The notes: a model not told the origin generated them from the letters alone. A stretch of 64,000 bases of DNA from Kineothrix sp. IPX-CK (GCF_039134705.1 NZ_CP146256.1:3472001-3536000), one strand, 5' to 3'. Counted from the stretch's first letter, positions 49,482 through 60,098 are shown. Numbers and translations: made by a program.

Positions 49482-51728
49482 TCATTTGAATGTCCCAATT
49501 TCTATTCTCCTCCCATCCGTGTGTACAGTAATCGCGCCTTTATCTTTTGTTATGTAAACTTCACATTTTTGATTTTCCAAACGGTCCAGCAAATCCGGAT
49601 GGGGATGTCCGTAGCTGTTTTTTTCGGCACAGGAAATTAGCGCAAGCCGTGGGTGCAGAAGCTTAAGCAATTCTTCGCTTGTAGAATTGCCGGAGCCATG
49701 GTGCGCTACCTTAAGAAGAGAAATAGTCCCTTGTAATATACCGCTTTCCCCCATATACCGCTTTAACTGTTCCTCCCCTTCTCCTTCCACATCTCCGGTA
49801 AAGAGCGCACTGAAGTTTTCATAACGCAGATATAAAACGAGTGAATATTCATTGGTATCCGATGTATCATAACCCTCATATGGGTGGACACAAGTAATCC
49901 GCATTTCTCCGTTTTCAAAGAATTGCCCCCTGCTCATATATCTCACATTGATGCGATGCGCTTTCGCTTCCTTTATCAGCTTTTCATAAGCTTCACTCTT
50001 TGCACTTTCCCCGATATCCGGCAAAATGAGGCCGGCAATCTTTATTCCTCCTTTATCAGAGGCTTCCATAAGCGTTTCTATCCCGTTGTAGTGATCCGCA
50101 TCCGCATGCGTCACAAAAACCGCCTCCAGCCGCTCCACCCCTTGAGACTTCAAATACGGAATCAACTGATAATTTCCCACATCGCTTTTAGAAGTGCTTC
50201 CGCCATCGATCAAATAATTCATTCCTGCCTCACTCCTTATATGTATGCTGTCTCCCTGCCCTACGTCCAATACGGTTATGGAAAGCTCTCCGTCATTTCG
50301 AAATATTAGTAGGGCAAGAGCAACGATTATCCATTGTGCCTTCCACCAAGAGGACATTTTTCTTCCCACAGCGGACAGGAATGCCAGCATGAGAATATAT
50401 ATTTCCACCTGCCAGCGTTCCGGCTTACCTGCTATAATATTTCCGTAAGCCGCCTTCTCGCATAACATACAGGATTTTTCATAAATCCAAAGGATAGCTG
50501 AATTGATATATGCCGCTTTTCTGGCAATAAAGGTCAAAGAATCTCCTGTCAGCATACAAAACATTCCATTGTACATAACAATTGTTGAAAGGGGAATTAT
50601 AATAAGATTTATGAGAATAGAACACATCGGGAATTGATAATAAAAAATAAGATGGACCGGGAGCTGTGCCAATGCGACCGCCCCGCCTGAAGCAAGCGCT
50701 TGCCGCATCCTACGGGCACCTTTCCACAGTTGTCCGCCTCTCCCCCGCGGCTTCCTGTCCGCCTCCCATAACACCGGCATAAGCAGGCCAAGCGCCGCAA
50801 TCGCTCCGAAGGAAAATAAGAATCCGCTGTGCTCCACATACCGGGGCTGTTCTATGAGAAGGAGCACTGCCGCCAGAGAAAGTGAGGTCAGCATGTCATA
50901 GGTCCGCCCTATCATGCGGGCGACAAAATGCAATCCGAACATGACGATAGCCCGCATCGCCGACGCTCCCATTCCTGTCATTATCCCATAGCACCAGATA
51001 GCTCCTATGCAGATGAACACGCTTAATTTATCGGGCACCCTAAGGCTCGTAAGCAGCTTATACAGCCCCATTCCTATCATAGAAATGTGCATGCCGGAAA
51101 TCGCCAGAATATGAATGATTCCGCTTTGCTTGTAAAGCTCTTTTATTTCTTCATCCATATTGCCCGTATCTCCCAAAAGCATAGCCTTCATGATGGAGGC
51201 GTCCTCTTCGTTAAAACACTTATCCAACGAAACGCTAAACTTCTTTTTAATGAGATATAACCCTTCACGCAGCTTGTCGTATTCCATACTGCAAGCCGTT
51301 AGCCTCGCCTTGTTCAGTTTGAAGTCCAGTTTCATGATGCGGTAGTAATCGCGCACGTCGAATTCTCCCGGATTGGAAGCTTCGCGAAAACACTGCACAG
51401 TACCCTCCACCCGTACCGTATTCCCGATGGAAGGTTCCGTCTCAGACGCCATATAACACATAATATTTTGTAATCGTTCTTGTGGAATTTTGATAGAATG
51501 TTCCGACCTGCTCGGAATATGAATTGATTTCAGATAGAGAATAAGAACCGTTTTGACGTTATCACCGTCTTCGAATATCCGGTACTCCTTTTGATAAACC
51601 TGACCCTCCAGTAGAAGCTGCTGCCCGTCCAAGCTTCCGTAATCGGGGACGGGCATCGGTATAAACCGCATGCAAAAAACCAGTGTCACCACAAATGTCA
51701 GGCAAAACAGACATAGGGGCCTTCGCAT
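49482..51728 (-). CDS. comEC: DNA internalisation competence protein ComEC/Rec2
   Basis: 748 residues. N-terminal domain with DUF4131-like region, then multiple spans with the competence motif HILAISGMHISMIGMGLYKL, and a C-terminal metallo-beta-lactamase domain with VFVTHADADHYNGI and KVAHHGSGNS. It forms the channel for DNA uptake. The whole protein seems intact. Confidence 0.92.
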   Translation of the reverse strand: MRRPLCLFCLTFVVTLVFCMRFIPMPVPDYGSLDGQQLLLEGQVYQKEYRIFEDGDNVKTVLILYLKSIHIPSRSEHSIKIPQERLQNIMCYMASETEPSIGNTVRVEGTVQCFREASNPGEFDVRDYYRIMKLDFKLNKARLTACSMEYDKLREGLYLIKKKFSVSLDKCFNEEDASIMKAMLLGDTGNMDEEIKELYKQSGIIHILAISGMHISMIGMGLYKLLTSLRVPDKLSVFICIGAIWCYGIMTGMGASAMRAIVMFGLHFVARMIGRTYDMLTSLSLAAVLLLIEQPRYVEHSGFLFSFGAIAALGLLMPVLWEADRKPRGRGGQLWKGARRMRQALASGGAVALAQLPVHLIFYYQFPMCSILINLIIIPLSTIVMYNGMFCMLTGDSLTFIARKAAYINSAILWIYEKSCMLCEKAAYGNIIAGKPERWQVEIYILMLAFLSAVGRKMSSWWKAQWIIVALALLIFRNDGELSITVLDVGQGDSIHIRSEAGMNYLIDGGSTSKSDVGNYQLIPYLKSQGVERLEAVFVTHADADHYNGIETLMEASDKGGIKIAGLILPDIGESAKSEAYEKLIKEAKAHRINVRYMSRGQFFENGEMRITCVHPYEGYDTSDTNEYSLVLYLRYENFSALFTGDVEGEGEEQLKRYMGESGILQGTISLLKVAHHGSGNSTSEELLKLLHPRLALISCAEKNSYGHPHPDLLDRLENQKCEVYITKDKGAITVHTDGRRIEIGTFK

Positions 51729-51756
51729 AAACCTCCTCCTTCTATAAACTGCTCAC

Positions 51757-52689
51757 CTACTCCGCCGGCGTAACGATGTCCAGATTCCTCTCGAACAAAG
51801 TAACGAGGCTGGTATTTTCACGAAACATAATATTCGTCTCTCCTTCCACTGCAATCTGTACCTTATTTACATTGGACAATTCCACAAGGGAATTAGCGAT
51901 GGAATATATCGTTACATCGGAGGTCACATTACCTGCCGCAGTCAAAAAATTCTCGCTTAAATTTACATAACACGTTCCGTCCTTTACCATAACGCTTATG
52001 ATCTTCGTATCAGGATTGATAGTGGGATAAACCTCTCCCTTTACCTGCTCGCTGGGGCCGTTGATGAGCTGCTCGACGATGAGTTTCTCCATGGAAATGT
52101 TCGTATTATAAACGAGCTTCCGATTCGTCTCTATCAGCCTATTACCCTCTTTATTAGCAAAATAAAGCCGAAGCGTCGCCTTTTCATAGGCATTGATCTC
52201 ACTTCCCGAATTATCCACAAACGTATCCGCAGACATCGTCCCCAGCACATTCCCGTCCCGATCTGTTAAAGGATCATTTCTCACATAAAAAGAAACATAG
52301 TCGATTCCCTCTATTTGAGTCATCGTCCTGACGATTGCCGCACGTACCAGAACTTCTGTCGTAACCGGCTGCTCCTTGTAATGCTCGTCGAAGTTGAGAA
52401 TGAGCTGTCCCTCCTCCACAGAATAGCTTAACAGTTTGAATTCTCCGGCAAGAGGAGCCTTGTATTCCAGCTTTTCCGGAGTAGCGGCAAGCTGTGTCAG
52501 CAGTTCGTCGATCAGAGCCTCCTCTCCCGTGTTCTCAGCTACGTATTCATTGGAAAAAATCTTTGTTTCATCTTTATTTATATCATAAATCTTATATATT
52601 CTGCTCTTATCCACCTGCTCTTCTCCGCCGCAGGACGCCGTTAAAAATAAACAGAAAATCATGAGCATAAATATTAACTTTTTCTTCAT
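51757..52689 (-). CDS. GerMN domain lipoprotein
   Basis: 310 residues. Signal with lipobox LTASC (Cys20), then two GerMN domains: about 60-165 (LLTQLAATPEKLEYKAPLAG) and 190-300 (LIVEQLINGPSEQVKGEVYP). GerMN domains occur in spore-germination or envelope proteins. It follows the sensor kinase gene, so it may act with it, as with the LpqB of Actinobacteria. Confidence 0.85.
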   Translation of the reverse strand: MKKKLIFMLMIFCLFLTASCGGEEQVDKSRIYKIYDINKDETKIFSNEYVAENTGEEALIDELLTQLAATPEKLEYKAPLAGEFKLLSYSVEEGQLILNFDEHYKEQPVTTEVLVRAAIVRTMTQIEGIDYVSFYVRNDPLTDRDGNVLGTMSADTFVDNSGSEINAYEKATLRLYFANKEGNRLIETNRKLVYNTNISMEKLIVEQLINGPSEQVKGEVYPTINPDTKIISVMVKDGTCYVNLSENFLTAAGNVTSDVTIYSIANSLVELSNVNKVQIAVEGETNIMFRENTSLVTLFERNLDIVTPAE

Positions 52690-52721
52690 TCCCTTCTCCT
52701 CGCATTTTCTTTTATGCCTGC

Positions 52722-54206
52722 TTACGCCGAAACATAGCCTAACGGAAGCTTCACTGTGAAGGTGGTTCCTTCCCCTTCAACACTGAATACTTTTATAGAG
52801 CCTCGATGCATAAGCACTGCATTTCTCGCGATGGAAAGCCCAAGGCCGGTTCCTCCGATTTCCCTCGAATGGGACTTGTCTACCCGATAAAACCTCTCAT
52901 AAATATGCTCCAGGGAATCCTCCGGTATGCCTATCCCCGAGTCCATAATATCCAACGTAAAAAACTGGTAATCCGCATCCAGTATTACCTTTACCCAGCC
53001 CTGCTCATTGTTGTACTTAATGGCATTTTCCACCAGATTAGTAATGATGAGCGTGAGCTTTACCTCGTCCACCTCGGCCACAACCGGACGTTTACTTTCG
53101 AATACCACTTCGATATCCCGCTTTCTCGCTATGGGGCGAAGGCGCTTCAATATGATTTCCGTCAGCGCATTGATATCCACCACGCTGATATTTAAAGACG
53201 ATGCCTTTTTGTCCATCTTTACGAGAGCAAGCAAATCATTTATAATCTTATCTTCCCTGTCTATTTCTGCCGCAATGTCCACCAAAAATTCTCGGTACAA
53301 CTGCGCGGGCACTTCCTCCTGAGTCAAAAGAGAATCCGCCAGCACCTTCATGGACGTGATAGGGGTTTTCAGCTCGTGTGATACGTTGGAAACGAATTCC
53401 TGTCTGGAGGTATCGAGCACCTTCATCCGGTTTATCAGTTGATTGAAGGCATCCACGATATGCTCCGTTTCCAGATAATCAGATACGGAAACGGGTTCAT
53501 CCGTAAAGCCCTCCTTTACCTCACTGATCGCCTTTGTTACGCGGTCGAAAGGCTTTATCAGCACATTGGACAATATCATTGCGATCACAAAAATTATGAA
53601 CATCAAAAGAATGCCCATAATCGACGCTTTTCTATTCAAGATATCCACGGTTGTCATAATGCTGTCCGTAGAAACGCCCGTCAGCATCACTCCGCTCACA
53701 ACATCAGGAGCCTTTGTGGCCCCCGCCTCCGCTTCTGCCCCGCCAGGCGCCTCTATGATAGGGGTAGTCATTTCGATATACCCATTCTCCCTGTCATAGT
53801 TGGATACGCCCTTGCCCTCTTTAAAGCATTTGATTACCTCTTGGGAAATAATCGTCTTTCCTTCACTGATTGCATACGTATCCTTTATCACCTTCAAATT
53901 GGAATTAATAATGATTACACGTCCGTCGTAAAGGTTGGACAACTGCTCTAACTCTGCGCTTATTACCTCGGAGGAGGTGTCCTGAAGATAATTGTATGTA
54001 ATTAGATGGTTAGCTATAATCTTTAGCTGGTTCTGCACATCCGAAGTGCGCAGAGTGACAGCACGGTCTTCATAGTTCTCCAATATGGCAAAGCGTATGA
54101 CAAAGCTTGGAATAATGCCTATCAGAAAAACAATGACAAAGATTCGTGCTTTAAGACTCTTAAGAATTTTCAATTGATGCAGTAAGTTTTTTATCTTAAT
54201 TTCCAT
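52722..54206 (-). CDS. sensor histidine kinase with HAMP domain
   Basis: 494 residues. Two membrane spans (about 20-40 and 190-215) flank a sensor domain; then HAMP, H-box HELKTPITSMKVLADSLL, N-box NLVENAIKYN, and DSGIGIPEDSLEHIYERFYR plus GGTGLGLSIARNAV. The sensor domain has an alanine/glycine-rich insert (PGGAEAEAGATKAPD). Works with the response regulator encoded directly upstream. Confidence 0.92.
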   Translation of the reverse strand: MEIKIKNLLHQLKILKSLKARIFVIVFLIGIIPSFVIRFAILENYEDRAVTLRTSDVQNQLKIIANHLITYNYLQDTSSEVISAELEQLSNLYDGRVIIINSNLKVIKDTYAISEGKTIISQEVIKCFKEGKGVSNYDRENGYIEMTTPIIEAPGGAEAEAGATKAPDVVSGVMLTGVSTDSIMTTVDILNRKASIMGILLMFIIFVIAMILSNVLIKPFDRVTKAISEVKEGFTDEPVSVSDYLETEHIVDAFNQLINRMKVLDTSRQEFVSNVSHELKTPITSMKVLADSLLTQEEVPAQLYREFLVDIAAEIDREDKIINDLLALVKMDKKASSLNISVVDINALTEIILKRLRPIARKRDIEVVFESKRPVVAEVDEVKLTLIITNLVENAIKYNNEQGWVKVILDADYQFFTLDIMDSGIGIPEDSLEHIYERFYRVDKSHSREIGGTGLGLSIARNAVLMHRGSIKVFSVEGEGTTFTVKLPLGYVSA

Positions 54207-54223
54207 GATAAGACCCCGTCAAG

Positions 54224-54910
54224 TCAGGCATAATAGTATCCCACTCCCCACTTTGTATGCACATATTTCGGCTCGCTCGGGCTCACTTCTATCTTCTCGC
54301 GCAGCCTTCTGATATGAACGTCCACCGTGCGGACGTCCCCTGGATAATCCGCACCCCATACAATTTTCAGAAGGCCTTCTCTGCTGTATACCTTGTTGGG
54401 ATTAAGCATAAGGAGCTCCAATACCTCAAACTCCTTCGCGGTAAGATTGATTTCCTTTCCCGCTATATATACCCTTCTTCCTTCGCAGTCCAGCTTTACA
54501 TCCTTACTCTCTATGATCTTCGCTGCTTCCTCCGCCTTTTCCTTCCTCTCCGTCCTGCGCATGATCGCACGGATTCTTGCCTTTACCTCAAGAATATTAA
54601 AGGGCTTGGTAATATAATCATCCGCACCATATTCCAGTCCGAGGATTTTGTCCATGTCATCCCCTTTTGCAGTCAGCATAACAATCGGAACATTGGAAAA
54701 TTCACGAATCTGCTGACATACTTCGAAACCGGTGAACTTCGGAAGCATTACATCAAGCAGAATAATGTCATAATTCCTACTTTTTGCATAAGAAAGCGCC
54801 TCCTCGCCGTCATAGGCACAATCCACTTCCATACCGTCCTGTTCCAGGCTGAACCGTATGCCCTTTACTATCAATTTTTCGTCATCTACTACTAATACCC
54901 TTTTGCTCAT
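54224..54910 (-). CDS. OmpR-family response regulator
   Basis: 228 residues. Receiver with VVDDEKLI, phospho-acceptor Asp53 in IILLDVMLPKF and KPFNILEV, then a winged helix with FEVLELLMLNPNKVYSREGL and DVHIRRLREKIE. It is encoded 17 bases before its kinase and follows comEA. It resembles the YycF/WalR-PhoP group in structure, though the neighbours differ. Confidence 0.92.
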   Translation of the reverse strand: MSKRVLVVDDEKLIVKGIRFSLEQDGMEVDCAYDGEEALSYAKSRNYDIILLDVMLPKFTGFEVCQQIREFSNVPIVMLTAKGDDMDKILGLEYGADDYITKPFNILEVKARIRAIMRRTERKEKAEEAAKIIESKDVKLDCEGRRVYIAGKEINLTAKEFEVLELLMLNPNKVYSREGLLKIVWGADYPGDVRTVDVHIRRLREKIEVSPSEPKYVHTKWGVGYYYA

Positions 54911-54958
54911 CTCACACCTCGTTATCCCCTTTTTAATATTTATCTAAAGCATATTTCC

Positions 54959-55687
54959 TTACTTAACGCAAATCTTATCTTTCAGCTTCGAGAACATTCC
55001 TTCTTTGATTCCCTCCACCTGCATAATATCCTCGGGCTTTGCAAACCCGCCGTTTTTCTCCCTGTATGCAATAATGCTGTCTGCTCTGCTTCCCCCAATG
55101 CCGGGCAGAGAGCAAAGTGCCTCCTTGGAAGCGGTATTGATATCGATAAGCCCGTTTTCCCCTTCCTTCACTCCGGAACCGGAAATACCCGCACCATCCG
55201 GCAGACCGCCTGAAAAAACAATTTCCGATGTGCCCTCCCCCGCCAGCACAGCTTCACTTTCCTCCACCGTCGGAATGACGATCTTCCAACCGTCCTCCAA
55301 CTGCAGCGCCATATTCACATAATTCTCACAGGCATCCTCTCGAAAGCCGCCCGCCGCCTCTACTGCTTCAAAAATACGGCTCCCCTTCTCCAGCTCATAG
55401 ACTCCGGGGTTACGCACCGCTCCGCACATATGTACAAACAGATGGGCTTCTTCCATCTGTTCTTCCGCGACCGCCTCAGCCTCACGTTCCTCTTGTCCGT
55501 CCTCTTCTGCCGCTTCCGGCTGCTCGTATACGAGGTCCTCAGTCTCCAAAACAACCGTCTCCTTGCTTTGACAGCCTCCGGCAAAGAGCAGGCAAAGAAA
55601 TAGAAGAAAAAGCCCGAGGAGCCTTCTCAAAGCTCCGGCTGTGACATCGCTTTTTATCCTATTTTTTATTCTGTTGTTCATCCGCAT
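54959..55687 (-). CDS. comEA: competence protein ComEA
   Basis: 242 residues. Signal with Cys at 39 (LLFAGGC), so it is likely a lipoprotein, an acidic linker, an SLBB-like part (VHMCGAVRNPGVYELEKGSR) and the C-terminal helix-hairpin-helix (INTASKEALCSLPGIGGSRA, then AYREKNGGFAKPEDI). It binds DNA at the surface and passes it to ComEC. The two competence genes are split here by the two-component system and GerMN gene. Confidence 0.9.
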   Translation of the reverse strand: MRMNNRIKNRIKSDVTAGALRRLLGLFLLFLCLLFAGGCQSKETVVLETEDLVYEQPEAAEEDGQEEREAEAVAEEQMEEAHLFVHMCGAVRNPGVYELEKGSRIFEAVEAAGGFREDACENYVNMALQLEDGWKIVIPTVEESEAVLAGEGTSEIVFSGGLPDGAGISGSGVKEGENGLIDINTASKEALCSLPGIGGSRADSIIAYREKNGGFAKPEDIMQVEGIKEGMFSKLKDKICVK

Positions 55688-55737
55688 AGTTTCCTTTCAA
55701 TAGTATGAAGAAGACCCCTCTATGCGACTGTAATTTC

Positions 55738-55766
55738 ATTGTAAATTAATTATCCGGCATTGACAA
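55738..55766 (-). promoter_or_regulatory. promoter of the comEA operon
   Basis: TTGTCA (55766-55761), 17-base spacer, TACAAT (55743-55738) on the minus strand, about 50 bases before the comEA ATG. Confidence 0.6.
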
Positions 55767-55779
55767 GTGCCTTTTCTTC

Positions 55780-56211
55780 CTATTTCCATTTAAAAGTGAT
55801 AATTCCCACAATTGTTATTACCATCCCTATGACTTTACGCATTTCAAACGGTTGTTTATCCACGCCAAACCATCCAAAGAGTTCTATTACATATGCCACA
55901 AGAAGCTGGGCTACTACGATGAGCATTACCGCCCGCGCAGGTCCAAGCATATCCATACTCTTAATTACAGTATATGTGATGAAGGCTCCTATAGCTCCGC
56001 CTAACAACATATATTTCGGCTCAACCTTCAGCAGCGTACCGAAGGATGATCTATCCGTAAAAAACCATGCGCCAAGGCAGACGAGGAGCGCAGTGAACTG
56101 TACAAAGGCGTTAGCCACCCAGATTCCTGAGTCCTTTGTGACCTGTGTGTTAAAGACACCTTGTATGCTCATCAATGCGCCGGAAATAAGTGCAATAAAA
56201 AATCCAATCAT
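55780..56211 (-). CDS. DMT family transporter (YdcZ/DUF606)
   Basis: 143 residues with four membrane spans. ISGALMSIQGVFNTQVTKDS, then GAIGAFITYTVIKSMDMLGP and the end FEMRKVIGMVITIVGIITFK are YdcZ-like. A half-size drug/metabolite transporter that probably works as a dimer. Substrate unknown. Confidence 0.85.
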   Translation of the reverse strand: MIGFFIALISGALMSIQGVFNTQVTKDSGIWVANAFVQFTALLVCLGAWFFTDRSSFGTLLKVEPKYMLLGGAIGAFITYTVIKSMDMLGPARAVMLIVVAQLLVAYVIELFGWFGVDKQPFEMRKVIGMVITIVGIITFKWK

Positions 56212-56315
56212 ATGGGTCCTCCGTATACCAAAGAGTTTTCAAAAATTTACTCTCTGATATTCTTACCCATATGATTGGAAAAATATTCAATGAATATCTA
56301 AAATGGAATTCTAAA

Positions 56316-57917
56316 TCACTCGCCGGTGCTCCCCGCACTGTCGCTGCTCTCCTGCGCCTCCTGTCTCAGCGCGTCCTCGTCCAGATATTGGATTTCTTCG
56401 GTCTCTTCCTCAGCTTCCTCGATAACGCTTTCCGTATAAGGCTCGCCGGTAATCTGCGTCATAATCTTCTCCGAGAGCTCCCGCAGCCTGTCGTTCACAT
56501 CTGCACCGTCCCATATCTGTGCAAAGGCAATTTCTAATTCCACCCAGAAGTTACTTGTCTCTATCATCTTGGGTATCGGAACGGAAACCTCATACTCGTT
56601 CACGAACTCTTGAAGGTTGATATTTCCGTAATCCACATCATAGCGGGAAGCCACCTTTCCCGTTCTCGCATACAGCGTATCGGTATATTCACAAGTCAAG
56701 AACTTCGCAAAATCGTCCGCAATATCCTGCTTGTCGGAATAGCCGTTCACCACCACGCAGTTCGTTACCGAAAGAGACCTCGTCAGCAGATCTCCATTGA
56801 TATCCGGCACCGACGCTATGCTGTAGTCATAAGCGAAAGTTCCGTTTGCCTTGGCCTCCTCCAGCTTAGCCACAACATCGGTGGTCGCCACCGTGTATAC
56901 AATCTTGCCCGCAATGAAATCGTCTATAATATCCTCATAGCTGATTTCCTTCGTATCGATGGAAAAGAACTGGTTCAAATCCTGATATACCTTCAGACAA
57001 TCGATGGCGTCCTGATTATAAATATTCATGTTGGAGGTGCTGTCTCCCGACTCACCGCCCACGATCATATAATTTCCCGCAAAGAAGTAGTTATAAAAAA
57101 TATCCGTTACGTCCCATTTAAAGACCGCTTCTACCTGCTCCGGCGCATCATATTCATTGGCGAAGCTCAAGATATCATCTATAGTAGCCGGAAGAATCGT
57201 CTTTATTCTCTCGTCGATCTTTTCCTGCATAGCGGCATCTACCACGGTCTCTTCCCCTGCGCTCCCATCTGTGATATCGGGCATATCTCCCTCATCCAGA
57301 GAAACATCAGAGGCCTCCTGCGCCGATTCTTCCGGCTCATTCGTCTCGATTTCAGCCATCGCCTCTTCTCCCAGCGCCGCATCCGCTTCCGCCTCGATCT
57401 GAGCTTTGGCAAAATTCTCCAGATAAGTCTTATTATATAAAAGCGCACTTGTTTCGAAATAGAATGGATAGCCTATCACCTCACCTTTATACGTTACCGC
57501 CAGTCTGGCGGCATCGGGATAGCCTTCCTTGATAGTGTCCCACTTCCTTTCGTCTATAGGAGAAGCAAGACCTGCAAGATATGCCTTCTCTAAGGAATCG
57601 TTGCTGATGATATACAAATCCGGCAGGTTCTCCGTCTGGATAGAAGCTTTGTTGATATTCTCCAGATATTCCAGTCCCGAAGAAAGAACCGGAATCACTC
57701 TGACACCATGCTCTTTGTTATAAGCTACCGCAGCGCTGTGCAAATAATCGCTCAGCGCTTCGTCTGCATACCAGAAATATATGGTATCTTCTTTTTTAGT
57801 AAAAATCGTATCTTCCTTTTCCTGACTGATGGTTTTCCCTGAAAAACCAATTACTGCAACGGCTGCTGCCGCGCACAAGAGCGCTGCCGTTCCCAGAAGT
57901 CTTTTTTTAAGACTCAT
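56316..57917 (-). CDS. extracellular solute-binding protein, orphan
   Basis: 533 residues. Signal peptide about 1-30 without lipobox; then the sugar-binding-protein type fold (YFWYADEALSDYLHSAAVAY, LPDLYIISNDSLEKAYLAGL, IGYPFYFETSALLYNKTYLE). An acidic insert rich in Glu/Ala/Asp lies at about 170-225 and an acidic tail follows. Permease and ATPase genes are absent nearby. It follows argD in the same direction with a short gap, so it may be a part of the arginine operon or a separate gene. Confidence 0.8.
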   Translation of the reverse strand: MSLKKRLLGTAALLCAAAAVAVIGFSGKTISQEKEDTIFTKKEDTIYFWYADEALSDYLHSAAVAYNKEHGVRVIPVLSSGLEYLENINKASIQTENLPDLYIISNDSLEKAYLAGLASPIDERKWDTIKEGYPDAARLAVTYKGEVIGYPFYFETSALLYNKTYLENFAKAQIEAEADAALGEEAMAEIETNEPEESAQEASDVSLDEGDMPDITDGSAGEETVVDAAMQEKIDERIKTILPATIDDILSFANEYDAPEQVEAVFKWDVTDIFYNYFFAGNYMIVGGESGDSTSNMNIYNQDAIDCLKVYQDLNQFFSIDTKEISYEDIIDDFIAGKIVYTVATTDVVAKLEEAKANGTFAYDYSIASVPDINGDLLTRSLSVTNCVVVNGYSDKQDIADDFAKFLTCEYTDTLYARTGKVASRYDVDYGNINLQEFVNEYEVSVPIPKMIETSNFWVELEIAFAQIWDGADVNDRLRELSEKIMTQITGEPYTESVIEEAEEETEEIQYLDEDALRQEAQESSDSAGSTGE

Positions 57918-57932
57918 ACTAATCCTCCGTGT

Positions 57933-59129
57933 TTATGAAAGACTCCGTTCCAATATGGCAATCATATTGTCTACGTCCTCTTTCGTAATAATAAGAGGCG
58001 GTACGAAGCGGATAATGTTCGTTCCTGCATTTATCAAAATCAAACCGTTATCCAGTGCCTTTTCGATGGTTTCCCCTACAGGCTTCATAAATTCGAGTCC
58101 CTGCATGAAACCGGCGCCGCGCCGCGTCTTTATAAAATCATATTTTTCTACCAGCTCATCCAGCTTCTTTTCCAAATAGGGTGCAACCGAATTCACATTT
58201 TCTATTATATGGGTCTCCTCAAATAAATCAAGCACTTTATTAATTGCGGCAGCTGCAAGAGGGTTCCCTCCGTAAGTGGTTCCGTGGTCCCCGCTGGTCA
58301 GAGATTGCTTAGCCACGCGCTCTGTCATAAGGAACGCTCCCACCGGAACGCCGCCGCCTAAAGCCTTCGCAGTCATCATGATATCGGGCTTTACGCCGTA
58401 ACGCTGCCAAGCATACATCGCTCCGGTACGTCCCATTCCGCACTGGATTTCATCGAGGATCAGAAGGATATCTTTTTCCTCGCAAAGAGCCTTTATCTGC
58501 TCCATAAATTTTTTCTCTGCGGGATAGATACCACCCTCGCCCTGTATTGTTTCGAATATAATGGCACAGGTTTTATCGGTTACAAGGTTTTTTACACTTT
58601 CGAAATTGTTCATCTGCGCGAACTTTATATTTCCTATCATAGGCTGGAAAGCCTCTCTGTATTTCGGGGTCCCGGTTATGGAGAGCGCTCCCATTGTCCT
58701 GCCATGAAAAGAATGCTCCATGGCAATTATTTCATGATCCGTGGCGCCATCCTTTAAATAAGCATATTTTCTGGCCGCCTTAATTGCACCCTCCACCGCC
58801 TCGGTTCCGCTGTTGGTAAAAAATACTCTGTCCATTCCGGAAACGTCCTTTATCTTTTTGGCGGCTTCTATTGCAGGTACGTTGTAATAGTAGTTCGATG
58901 TATGGATGAGCTTGTCAATCTGCTCTTTCAAGGCATCGTTGTACGCCTTGTTGCGGTATCCGAGAGCAAATACTCCGATTCCTGAAACGAAATCGAGATA
59001 TTTCTTTCCTTCGATGTCGTAGAGATGGACACCCTCACCTTTATCGAGTACGATCTGGTATCTGTTGTATGTATGAAGAAGCGCTTTTTCGGCGTCTTCG
59101 ATATATGCTTTCATTCCTGGCTGATTCAT
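57933..59129 (-). CDS. argD: acetylornithine aminotransferase
   Basis: 398 residues. Class III aminotransferase: VFFTNSGTEAVEGAIKAARK, LILDEIQCGMGRTGAMYAW, and the PLP Lys in MMTAKALGGGVPVGAF. Converts N-acetylglutamate semialdehyde to N-acetylornithine. Last of the arginine operon. SD AAGGAAG lies ten bases before ATG. Confidence 0.92.
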   Translation of the reverse strand: MNQPGMKAYIEDAEKALLHTYNRYQIVLDKGEGVHLYDIEGKKYLDFVSGIGVFALGYRNKAYNDALKEQIDKLIHTSNYYYNVPAIEAAKKIKDVSGMDRVFFTNSGTEAVEGAIKAARKYAYLKDGATDHEIIAMEHSFHGRTMGALSITGTPKYREAFQPMIGNIKFAQMNNFESVKNLVTDKTCAIIFETIQGEGGIYPAEKKFMEQIKALCEEKDILLILDEIQCGMGRTGAMYAWQRYGVKPDIMMTAKALGGGVPVGAFLMTERVAKQSLTSGDHGTTYGGNPLAAAAINKVLDLFEETHIIENVNSVAPYLEKKLDELVEKYDFIKTRRGAGFMQGLEFMKPVGETIEKALDNGLILINAGTNIIRFVPPLIITKEDVDNMIAILERSLS

Positions 59130-59198
59130 AATCGGAGCTTCCTTTCTTTTTTGAGCAACATTTTTACGTTACTGAAAACGGAGTGAACAGTAACAGCT

Positions 59199-60098
59199 TT
59201 ACACAGGCATATCGTTGTTCTGATCGTCATCGTGGAGAATCGCTGTTCCTACTCCGTGATAGGTGAAGATTTCGAGAAGCAGGCAGTGTGGGATTCTTCC
59301 ATCTAAAATGTGGACTCTGTTCACCCCGTTTCTTATTGCTGAGGTGCAGTTTGCCAGCTTGGGGAGCATGCCGCCGCCTATGAAGCCGTCTTCAATGAGT
59401 TTATCCGCTTCAGATGCTTTCATTCGGGACATGAAGGAGGTCTTGTCATTGATATCTTTGTAGATGCCTTCTATATCTGTAAGAAAAGCAAGCTTCTCCG
59501 CATGTACTGCTTTGGCGATGGCACATGCCGCATCATCGGCATTGATGTTGTAAGTCTGGAAATTGTCGTCCAGACCTATGGGCGCTACGATCGGGAGGAA
59601 ATCTTTTTCCAGCAAATCGTATAATAAATCGGGATTGACTTCTTTGATGTCTCCCACAAAGCCGATGTCTCTGCCATCCGAATATTTACGGTCTACTTTT
59701 AAGAGACCGGCATCTTTGCCGCTGATACCTACTGCTCTTACCCCCAGCTCCTGAACCATTGTTACAAGGCTTTTGTTTACTTTAGACAGGACCATTTCTG
59801 CGATTTCCATGGTCTCCTCGTCAGTAACGCGAAGGCCGTTTACGAATTCCGCTTCTTTTCCTACCTTTCCTACCCAACGGCTGATTTCTTTTCCGCCGCC
59901 GTGTACGATGATCGGCTTAAAGCCCACGAGCTTGAGCAGAGTAACATCTTTGATCACGTTCTTTTGCAGCTCCTCGTTGCTCATAGCGCTGCCGCCGTAC
60001 TTTACAACGATTACCTTGCGGTTAAACCTCTGTATATAGGGAAGGGCCTCTATCAGAACTTCTGCCTTTTTTAACACCTCTGTCATATCTTTATCCAT
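59199..60098 (-). CDS. argB: acetylglutamate kinase
   Basis: 299 residues. [34 protein letters not shown] and [20 protein letters not shown] are the amino acid kinase motifs. The N-terminal helix found in arginine-inhibited forms is present ([19 protein letters not shown]), so feedback control by arginine is likely. Phosphorylates N-acetylglutamate. Confidence 0.93.
   Translation of the reverse strand: MDKDMTEVLKKAEVLIEALPYIQRFNRKVIVVKYGGSAMSNEELQKNVIKDVTLLKLVGFKPIIVHGGGKEISRWVGKVGKEAEFVNGLRVTDEETMEIAEMVLSKVNKSLVTMVQELGVRAVGISGKDAGLLKVDRKYSDGRDIGFVGDIKEVNPDLLYDLLEKDFLPIVAPIGLDDNFQTYNINADDAACAIAKAVHAEKLAFLTDIEGIYKDINDKTSFMSRMKASEADKLIEDGFIGGGMLPKLANCTSAIRNGVNRVHILDGRIPHCLLLEIFTYHGVGTAILHDDDQNNDMPV

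Noticed and set aside
56279..56297. Terminator after the solute-binding protein gene
   Set aside because: ATATTC/GAATAT is a weak AT-only stem; the short T-run makes it possible but not supportable.
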